Positions 7,715-13,341 of a DNA stretch of 14,510 nucleotides are shown piece by piece; the first letter of the stretch is position 1, and each line of letters opens with the position of its first letter. Origin of the DNA: JBOHRE01 sp050732635 (GTDB lineage Bacteria; Gemmatimonadota; Gemmatimonadetes; Longimicrobiales; RSA9); the NCBI GenBank assembly GCA_050732635.1, contig JBOHRE010000082.1, positions 1-14,510 of the forward strand, written 5' to 3'. A model generated the notes under the pieces. The model ran no database searches. It saw only the letters and a list, made by a program, of their open reading frames with translations, and was not told where the DNA came from. The position numbers and the translations under genes are program-made.

Positions 7715-7732
7715 CTGGTGCCGCCGCCTGGT

Positions 7733-7942
7733 CTACGAGGCGCGGGTCACGTTCTCCGCGGCCGGACCCTTCTGGCCCTGCACAACCTCGAACTCCACCC
7801 GCTCGCCTTCCTGCAGGCTCTTGAAGCCGTTGCCCTGGATGGCCGAGTAGTGGACGAAGCAGTCCTTGCCGCCGTCGTCCGGCGTGATGAAGCCGAAACC
7901 CTTGGCGTCATTGAACCACTTGACCGTGCCGGTCGTACGCAT
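7733..7942 (-). CDS. Cold-shock domain protein (CspA family)
   Basis: This 69-residue single cold-shock domain binds single-stranded RNA and DNA and acts as an RNA chaperone. The first strand TGTVKWFNDAKGFGFI carries RNP1 (KGFGFI, 14-19), and RNP2 reads CFVHY (28-32), with F29 and H31 in the binding positions. SAIQGNGFKSL and EFEVVQGQKGPAAENV complete the five-strand barrel. Length is exactly that of the family. The ATG at 7942 has GGGAG seven bases upstream. The frame is open for 44 more codons upstream, but that part does not resemble protein and belongs to the leader. It is convergent with the amidohydrolase, and a long hairpin-rich leader suggests control at the RNA level. Confidence 0.96.
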   Translation of the reverse strand: MRTTGTVKWFNDAKGFGFITPDDGGKDCFVHYSAIQGNGFKSLQEGERVEFEVVQGQKGPAAENVTRAS

Positions 7943-8051
7943 GCTGGTCTCCCAATGGATTGGACGGTGGGCGTCGGGGGTCCGGCAATTCCGTACCGAC
8001 CGACTGTACCGGCCGGCCTTGTCGCTCCCCGCTCCGAGCGGTGCCCGAAAC

Positions 8052-8092
8052 GGAACAGGGACCCGGACGTTCATGCGCCCAGGTCCCTGTCC
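8052..8092 (-). repeat. Inverted repeat (hairpin) in the cold-shock leader
   Basis: ACAGGGACC (8055-8063) pairs perfectly with GGTCCCTGT (8082-8090). Beyond a bulged A at 8054, GG (8052-8053) pairs with CC (8091-8092). The loop is 18 bases. On the minus strand it is followed by GTTCCGTTTCGGG, so it could also act as an imperfect terminator or attenuator. Confidence 0.6.
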
Positions 8093-8107
8093 GTCCCGCT
8101 CATCGAC

Positions 8108-8125
8108 GGCGCCGCGAGCGGCGCC
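8108..8125. repeat. Short, very stable GC hairpin
   Basis: GGCGCCG and CGGCGCC form a 7-bp all-GC stem around a 4-base loop. It lies just downstream of the predicted transcription start of the cold-shock gene. No U-run follows, which argues against a terminator. Confidence 0.6.
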
Positions 8126-8145
8126 TGGTCACGCACGCCGCTACG

Positions 8146-8172
8146 CTAATAAATGGCGCCGAGCCGCGTCAA
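8146..8172 (-). promoter_or_regulatory. Candidate promoter for the cold-shock gene
   Basis: On the minus strand, TTGACG (8172-8167, five of six consensus positions) is followed after 15 bases by TATTAG (8151-8146, four of six), inside an unusual A/T patch TTTATTAG. The short spacer is a weakness. It sits 31 bp after the lipoprotein stop and would separate the cold-shock gene from the uptake operon. Confidence 0.4.
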
Positions 8173-8203
8173 GAACGGCGTGGCGGCGGCCCCGACCAGC
8201 CGG

Positions 8204-8635
8204 CTACTGCACGCGGACGGTCACGATCGCGTCGATGTCCGAATGGCCCTCGACGAGGTGGAACAGCTCGACGTGGATCGTCGTCTGGCCGGCGCTGCCC
8301 GCCTCCAGCGTCCCGGTGAACGGACCCGTGCTGGTGAAGTCGACCACCGCGGCATTGCTGGATGTGATGCGGAGCTCGAACTCATCGACGTCCAACACCA
8401 TCGCGTCGCCGTCCGCAGCGAAGAAGGCGGTAGTCAGCGTGCTCGTGCTGTTGACGCCGAGGTCGAAGGTTCCGGCCACGGTGCCCCCGATGATGGTGAC
8501 GACCTGCGTGCCGACCGTCAGCACCATCTCGAAGACCTCCTCGTCTTCCTCCGCCACCGGATCATCACCGCAGCCGGCAATGGCGAACAGCGCCAGCGGC
8601 GCAACCAGCAATGACAGCCTCTTGATCCTGAACAT
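8204..8635 (-). CDS. Small acidic lipoprotein of the TonB-receptor operon
   Basis: This 143-residue lipoprotein has a basic N-terminus, a hydrophobic core and a clear lipobox AIAGC with the lipidated cysteine at 22. The next residues (GDDPVAEEDEE) are strongly acidic. The mature part looks like a beta-sandwich of about 105 residues and ends in a His cluster, H121, H126 and H131, within HVELFHLVEGHSD. The ATG at 8635 follows a perfect AGGAGG site and lies 26 bp after the receptor stop, so the two are co-expressed. From memory, lipoproteins with a similar L-x-x-G-H-x-D ending accompany ZnuD-like receptors in related bacteria; I could not verify this. A periplasmic or outer-membrane ligand-binding partner is the likely role, with metal binding plausible from the histidines. 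Confidence 0.85.
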   Translation of the reverse strand: MFRIKRLSLLVAPLALFAIAGCGDDPVAEEDEEVFEMVLTVGTQVVTIIGGTVAGTFDLGVNSTSTLTTAFFAADGDAMVLDVDEFELRITSSNAAVVDFTSTGPFTGTLEAGSAGQTTIHVELFHLVEGHSDIDAIVTVRVQ

Positions 8636-8661
8636 GATGTCCTCCTGAAAGTGATACCCGC

Positions 8662-10980
8662 TCAGAACGACACTCGATACAACAGTGAAAAATTCCGGCC
8701 GGGTTGCGGCCGGATATCCTTGATGCGGGACAGGTGGTCCCGATACGACGCATCCGTCAGGTTGTCGACCCGCAGCGTCACGGAATGCAATCGCCCGCCG
8801 CGCTCGATGCGCACGCCGGCATCCAGATTCGCAATCGTGTAGCCGTCAGTCCGCGTCTCGAAATCGCCGAGCCGCTCCTGGTCCGCCGCGTAGCGGGCCT
8901 CGACACCGACGAAGTGGCCGGGCTCCTCGTAACGGACGCCGACGCGCCCGTTGAGCGGCGGAATGAACGGCGGATGCTGGGACGCCGGCACGAATGCCGT
9001 ATCGACGCCCTCAAACACGGGAATCGAGTCGCGCCGGGACGTGAACTGCGCGCGCACGTAGGAGAGCGTGGTGCCGACGACAATGTTGCCGACGGCGTTC
9101 CACTCGAGGTCGCCCTCCGCGCCGGTGAAGCGAGCGTCCTGGTTCGTGTACTGGAAGCGGGGCCGTCCTGCCTGCGGGCCGGTCTCCGCGCGCCCGCGGC
9201 TGGACGGAAAGATGTACTCGTCCAGGTAGTTCCTGAATATTGCGACCTCAGCGCGCAGCCGTTCCGCGGTGACGCGCACGAACGCATCCAGACCCAGGCC
9301 GGTCTCCTGGTCCAGGTCGGGATCGCCGACATCGAATGAATTCGCGGCGAGGTGTGGGCCGTTGCTGTACAGCTCGTTGAAGTCCGGCGTGCGGTAAGCG
9401 CGGCTGATGCTGGAGCCGACGCGTACGATGTCGGAGACGGTGTAGAGCAGGCCGAATGAACCGGACAGCGCGCCGAACGTGCGCTCGCGCACCGGTACGC
9501 GCTCGCCGCCGATGAAGATGAACGCGCTGGTGTCGCGCGGCACGTAGCGGGCGTAGTCGAAGCGGGCGCCGAGCTGCAGCCGAAAATCGCCGCGGCCCAG
9601 CTCTTCGACGGCGTAGCCGGCGAGGGCCAGGTCGTAGGTCGACGGTGTACGCAATGACCCGGCGGTCACGATGTCGCGATACTGCACGCGTGCGCCGAGG
9701 GCTCCCTCGGTCAGTCGGCGGTAGGGACCGTGCCGCGCCTGCAGCTCCGCCGTGAGCAGGTCCTGGAAGAACTGCGTGCCGATCTCGCCGCTGGATTCCA
9801 GCTCCGAGTGCTGATAATCGCTGTACTGGCCGTCGACCTGGACCCGAGAAAACAAGGCCTCCTCCCGGTGCAGCTCGGCCTGCAGGCGTAGCGTGTGGCG
9901 CAGCATGTCGACGTCGACACCTGCCTCGTGGCCACCGACGAAGCCGCCAGGGATGCCGTACTCGTTGTCGTAGAAGCGGTAGGCCGCGCCGACGTGACCA
10001 TCTTGACCGACCACGGCAAGGCCGGCGGACGCGTTGATCGTGCGCAGCTCGGTATTCGACAGGGTACCGAGCGGCGTGGCCACGTCGTCGTTACTGCGGA
10101 AGCTTGCCTCACCGCGGACCGCGATGCTGCTGCCGAGCGCCGTGGTCGCGTAGCCGCCGGCCGCATACCCCGCATCGACCGAGGACGCCTGCAGCGTGGC
10201 AGAGCCATGGACCTCGTCGTCGCCGATCGCATCAGGAACCTCATCGCGGACGACGTTGACGACGCCGCCCAGCGCGCTGCTGCCGTAGAGCAGCGACATC
10301 GGGCCCCGCACGACCTCGAACTGCTTGGCCGTCATGGGCTCGATGGCGACCGCGTGGTCGGCCGACGTGGACGACATATCGCCGGGCCGCTGGCCGTCTT
10401 CCAGCACCAGGATGCGGTCGCCGCCGAGACCGCGAATCACTGGGCGGGAGGTCGACGGCCCGATGCCGGTAACGGCGACGCCCGGCTCGTTCTCGAGCGT
10501 GCCGGCGACGGTCGCCTCGAGCCGCCGATCCATCTCGGCGCCGCTCAACACGGCGACGGGGCTCAGCACATCGCGTCCTTCACGTGCGCCGATCGTGCCG
10601 GTGACCACGATCTCGCCGAGCTGGATGGCGGCAACGCTCAGGGGGATGCGGACGGCCGTGCCCCGGCCGGCGACGACGGTTACCTCTTCGATCGCCGTGC
10701 GGTAACCCAGCCGCTCGACCGTCAATTGGTAGGTGCCGGGCGGCACGTTCAGGAAGGCGAAGCTGCCGTCGGCATGGCTCGGCTCGGAGCGGTGCAGCTC
10801 GACCAGGCGCACGAAAGCGGCGACGAGTGGCTCGCCGGATTCGGCATCCACCACGGTGCCGCTGATCGTACCGGTGACTCGCTCCTGCGCCAGAACCGGC
10901 GTCGCACCGAAGAGCAGCGCTGCGGCTGCCGGCGCCAGCGCACGGCTCCCCCGACGTATGAAGTGCATGATCACGCTCAT
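8662..10980 (-). CDS. TonB-dependent outer-membrane receptor (ZnuD-like)
   Basis: This 772-residue receptor imports a scarce ligand across the outer membrane using TonB energy. A signal peptide (1-31, ending PVLAQ) is followed by a carboxypeptidase-regulatory-like domain (about 36-118, with GTVVDAESGEPL and PPGTYQLTVERLGY), a TonB-box-like EIVVTG (123-128), a plug (about 135-250, with PVIRGLGGDRILVLEDGQR and VRGPMSLLYGSSALGGVVNVV) and a beta-barrel ending in the aromatic terminus RVSF. YRTPDFNELYSNGPH (529-543) and SFDVGDPDLDQE (548-559) resemble ZnuD. The plug-adjacent loop YGIPGGFVGGHEAG has a single His where ZnuD-type proteins carry many, so zinc is not assured. The ATG at 10980 has AGGGA four bases upstream. 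An ATG at 10968 and an in-frame upstream extension are less likely starts. Confidence 0.94.
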   Translation of the reverse strand: MSVIMHFIRRGSRALAPAAAALLFGATPVLAQERVTGTISGTVVDAESGEPLVAAFVRLVELHRSEPSHADGSFAFLNVPPGTYQLTVERLGYRTAIEEVTVVAGRGTAVRIPLSVAAIQLGEIVVTGTIGAREGRDVLSPVAVLSGAEMDRRLEATVAGTLENEPGVAVTGIGPSTSRPVIRGLGGDRILVLEDGQRPGDMSSTSADHAVAIEPMTAKQFEVVRGPMSLLYGSSALGGVVNVVRDEVPDAIGDDEVHGSATLQASSVDAGYAAGGYATTALGSSIAVRGEASFRSNDDVATPLGTLSNTELRTINASAGLAVVGQDGHVGAAYRFYDNEYGIPGGFVGGHEAGVDVDMLRHTLRLQAELHREEALFSRVQVDGQYSDYQHSELESSGEIGTQFFQDLLTAELQARHGPYRRLTEGALGARVQYRDIVTAGSLRTPSTYDLALAGYAVEELGRGDFRLQLGARFDYARYVPRDTSAFIFIGGERVPVRERTFGALSGSFGLLYTVSDIVRVGSSISRAYRTPDFNELYSNGPHLAANSFDVGDPDLDQETGLGLDAFVRVTAERLRAEVAIFRNYLDEYIFPSSRGRAETGPQAGRPRFQYTNQDARFTGAEGDLEWNAVGNIVVGTTLSYVRAQFTSRRDSIPVFEGVDTAFVPASQHPPFIPPLNGRVGVRYEEPGHFVGVEARYAADQERLGDFETRTDGYTIANLDAGVRIERGGRLHSVTLRVDNLTDASYRDHLSRIKDIRPQPGRNFSLLYRVSF

Positions 10981-11098
10981 GTCGTCCCTGCTGAACTCGT
11001 TGCCCACGACGAGGTTCCGCATCGAACAGGCCACCGCGTACGAGAGGAACGCGGGCCCTCGGATGCGGGACCTCAGGAATGCTGGAGGTGAAGCGGAC

Positions 11099-11476
11099 TC
11101 AGGCGAGCGGGGGCGCTCGGGAGGTGTAGCCGCAGCGTCTGCTGGCAGGTAGTGGTGGCCGCGTCTCGTGCGTGGCGTGTGTCGCCGCGCCAGACGGCGC
11201 CACAGCCAGGCGCGCGGCCGCCGAAACCGGAATCGCTTCGGCACGCGCGGCGCGGCAGAGCTGGCAATGCGTGTCATCGTGGGGCGGGCGACAGTCGTCG
11301 CCGCCGGGCGCGGTGAGGTGGCTGGCAGCGCCAGTGCCATCGGTTCCGGCACGCGCCTCCGCCAGCGGCGCGCCCGCCACCAAGAGGCCGTGCAGGACCA
11401 GGAGCAGCATGCAGGTGAGGCGTACTGGCCCCGGCCTGACCTGGCCTTCGCCCGGTGTCGCGCTGCAGCTCACCAT
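11099..11476 (-). CDS. Small exported Cys/His protein, DUF2946-like
   Basis: This is the first gene of the receptor operon, 118 bp upstream of the receptor. The 125-residue product has a hydrophobic export segment (about 23-40, MLLLVLHGLLVAG). A metal-site-like cluster C62-x3-H66-x3-H70-C71-x2-C74 follows, then a low-complexity stretch and a C-terminal YTSRAPPLA. The combination of leader, HCxxC core and a terminal RAPP resembles DUF2946-type proteins, small periplasmic proteins often near metal uptake genes. Start choice is uncertain: ATG at 11476 and ATG at 11410 both lack a Shine-Dalgarno sequence, and a TTG at 11512 is also in frame. A promoter candidate ending at 11484 would make 11476 leaderless. 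Function is unproven. Confidence 0.65.
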   Translation of the reverse strand: MVSCSATPGEGQVRPGPVRLTCMLLLVLHGLLVAGAPLAEARAGTDGTGAASHLTAPGGDDCRPPHDDTHCQLCRAARAEAIPVSAAARLAVAPSGAATHATHETRPPLPASRRCGYTSRAPPLA

Positions 11477-11483
11477 GGCCGGA

Positions 11484-11512
11484 TGAATAAAGCAGTCCCG
11501 CCGGACCGGCAA
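11484..11512 (-). promoter_or_regulatory. Weak candidate promoter of the uptake operon
   Basis: On the minus strand TTGCCG (11512-11507) and TATTCA (11489-11484) are 17 bases apart. The -10 matches the consensus at only three positions, though the TTTATTCAT patch is A/T-rich for this DNA. The predicted transcription start falls at about 11477, next to the ATG at 11476. No Fur or Zur operator is evident. Confidence 0.3.
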
Positions 11513-11530
11513 GCGCGAGTCGTCGCCGAT

Positions 11531-12295
11531 CTAGTCGCGGCGGCTCGCCGGCGCTGAACGCAGGATCGCCTCGAACAGATCCAGCACCGACGGCTCGTGC
11601 GTCTGGCCCAGCCAGAACAGCGCGGTCCGGCGCAGCTCGGGCTCGGGGTTGGCGCGCGCGATCTGCGTGAGCGCCGGCAGCGCCTCGCTGCGCGGACGCT
11701 GTGACACGGCGAAGATCGCGTGCCGCCGGACTTCGATGTCGTCGGCGGTAACAGCCGACCGGGCCGAGGCCTGCGTCACATGCCAGCCGGCCAGGATCGA
11801 GAGCCAGAGGTACGATGCCCTGGAGGCGTCACCGGAGTCGCGACGCGCCAGCTCGAGCAGGCGCGGCCAGACCTCAGCGTCGGCCAGCGCCGCGGCCCGC
11901 ACCAGGCGCTCGGCGGCACGCGACGTGGCACGCTCGGAGAGGCTCAGCAGGTAGTCCGCGGCCGCGGCCGGCGTGAGCGCCTCTGCCGGAGCCTCGAGCT
12001 CCGGCCAGCCGACCCGCAGATCGACTCGCGTGGCCCTGCCCGCCGCGAGGCGCACGGTCACGACGGCCGGTCCCTCGCGGCACTCGTCCGGGGCGCGGCC
12101 GCGCCCGGCGAAGACCTGACCGTACGAGTCGCTACCGACCCTGATGCCGTTGCTGGTGGGATAGCCACAGACGCCCGCGCGCGTGGCGTAGCGGATCCGC
12201 ACGTCGCCGTCGCGCTGCGCCGGTGGCGCAGCGCTCTGCGCAGCGAGCCGCGGTGCGACCAGCAGGAGCGACAGCAGCAGGAGCGCGCGCATCAT
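11531..12295 (-). CDS. Secreted HEAT-repeat protein with two-Cys N-terminal domain (third of cluster)
   Basis: The 254-residue protein begins with a typical signal peptide (MMRALLLLSLLLVAPRLAAQ, cleaved near 20). Residues about 30-120 form a domain shared with the preceding gene: GVCG with C43, then ECREGPAVVTVRL with C72, a Val-rich strand pair ending DLRVGW, and the helix start LTPAAAADYLLSL. Helical repeats follow, with marker positions W164, A196 and W228 spaced exactly 32 residues apart, in FAVSQ and FWLGQ contexts. The start is the ATG at 12295, overlapping the upstream stop by 4 bp; an adjacent ATG at 12292 shares one base. The protein is exported, presumably to the periplasm, where the two Cys could form a disulfide. 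A binding or scaffold role is inferred from the fold only. Confidence 0.87.
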   Translation of the reverse strand: MMRALLLLSLLLVAPRLAAQSAAPPAQRDGDVRIRYATRAGVCGYPTSNGIRVGSDSYGQVFAGRGRAPDECREGPAVVTVRLAAGRATRVDLRVGWPELEAPAEALTPAAAADYLLSLSERATSRAAERLVRAAALADAEVWPRLLELARRDSGDASRASYLWLSILAGWHVTQASARSAVTADDIEVRRHAIFAVSQRPRSEALPALTQIARANPEPELRRTALFWLGQTHEPSVLDLFEAILRSAPASRRD

Positions 12296-13341
12296 CGGCG
12301 GAGCAGCTCCCGAATGAGGCGCTCCGCGCGCTCGCCATCGACTTGCGCGAGCCAGAACAGCGCCTGTTGGCGAAGCCTCGCATCGGTGTCCGACCGAGCG
12401 ATCGTCATCAGCTTGTCCGCCGCCTCGGTCTCGCGCCGCTGCGACAGCACGAAGATGAGGTGTCGTTTCAGCTCGCGGTCGCTCAGTCGATCGTAGCTGT
12501 CGCGCAGCCACCTGCCATCGTCGGCATTGCCGGACTGGCCGAGCCAGAAGAAGGCGGCCCGACGCACCTTCGCCGACTGCTCGGTGAGCGCGATACCACG
12601 CAGAACGGGGCCCTTGCGCTCATCGTCGTGCTGCGCGATCGCGAAGACGACATGCTCGCGTAGCGCCGGCTCGGACACGGCCTCCAGCAGGCGCTCGAGC
12701 GCGGCGAGTGAGCGGGTTCCCGGCTCCATCGCCAGCCAGAACGCCGCGTGCCTGCGTCGCTCGATCGGCCGATCCACGCTGCGAGCGATCGCCTCCAGCG
12801 GCGGCACCGGGTCCACACCCGCGGCGAGAAACGCCGCGACCAACGCGGCCCGACCGAGGCGCTCTCGCTCGGTCACCGCGCCCACGCGGTAGAGGTAAGC
12901 GGCCGCGTCGGCAGGACTCACAGCGCCGAGATCGCGGACCCGCGCCCCGGCCGAGGCGCCGCCGACTCGCGTCCGGATCCGGACGATCTGCCCGCCTTCG
13001 GCGCCGATCTCGACACGCACTACGCCCGGCACACAATCGTCGTCGCGGCTGGAGCGGCCGGTGAACGTGGAGACGTGACCGTCGCGCTGCTCGATCAGCA
13101 GCAGTCTAGGCTCTGGCGCTACCTCGTTGGCCGGCTCGGCTCGGCGCAGGCCGACCAGGCCGGCACCATCGCCGCAGACGCCCGGCCGGCCCTCGTAGCT
13201 GAAGGCGACGGCGCCGTCCGCGAGGCCGGAGAGCGCGGCGTCGATCGGGGTCTGCCCCGCGACATCGGCAGTGACGAGCGTCGTCGCGATCGCGCCGATC
13301 ACGGTGCACCATGCGCCCCACGCCGCGCGCCGCCTACTCAT
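12292..13341 (-). CDS. Secreted HEAT-repeat protein with two-Cys N-terminal domain (second of cluster)
   Basis: The 349-residue protein has a signal peptide (Arg-rich start, hydrophobic 8-27, cleavage near AGQ at 30). Its N-terminal domain (about 45-150) matches that of the next gene: GVCG with C56, DDDCVPGVVRVEIG with C103, IRTRVGG, and VSPADAAAYLY. Five HEAT repeats follow, with marker residues W202, A234, W266, V298 and W330 at an exact 32-residue period. The repeats read FWLAM, FAIAQ, FWLGQ, FVLSQ and FWLAQ. The protein ends one helix after the last Trp repeat. Its ATG (13341) overlaps the stop of the upstream HEAT gene by 4 bp, with AGGAG about ten bases upstream. HEAT arrays bind proteins; the partner here is unknown. 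Confidence 0.9.
   Translation of the reverse strand: MSRRRAAWGAWCTVIGAIATTLVTADVAGQTPIDAALSGLADGAVAFSYEGRPGVCGDGAGLVGLRRAEPANEVAPEPRLLLIEQRDGHVSTFTGRSSRDDDCVPGVVRVEIGAEGGQIVRIRTRVGGASAGARVRDLGAVSPADAAAYLYRVGAVTERERLGRAALVAAFLAAGVDPVPPLEAIARSVDRPIERRRHAAFWLAMEPGTRSLAALERLLEAVSEPALREHVVFAIAQHDDERKGPVLRGIALTEQSAKVRRAAFFWLGQSGNADDGRWLRDSYDRLSDRELKRHLIFVLSQRRETEAADKLMTIARSDTDARLRQQALFWLAQVDGERAERLIRELLRR

Larger units (their letters stand above)
7943..8139 (-). promoter_or_regulatory. Long structured 5' leader of the cold-shock gene
   Basis: If the promoter at 8146-8172 is used, the cold-shock transcript begins near 8139 and has a leader of about 197 nt, comparable with the long leaders known for cspA genes. 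It contains two hairpins (8108-8125 and 8052-8092). No other gene is seen. The leader function is inferred from that family knowledge, not from a recognisable cold-box sequence. Confidence 0.4.

Noticed and set aside
9895..11091. A 398-codon plus-strand frame opposite the TonB receptor
   Set aside because: It is entirely antisense to the receptor's signal peptide, regulatory-like domain and plug, and it has no family features.
11414..11474. GGTGAG/CTCACC inverted repeat enclosing a riboswitch-sized segment before the receptor operon
   Set aside because: The stem is only 6 bp with no match to cobalamin, TPP or other consensus elements I know, and it probably lies inside the coding sequence.
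11498..11512. GCCGGACCGGC palindrome as terminator of the HEAT cluster
   Set aside because: Only four base pairs can form around the minimum loop and no U-run follows.
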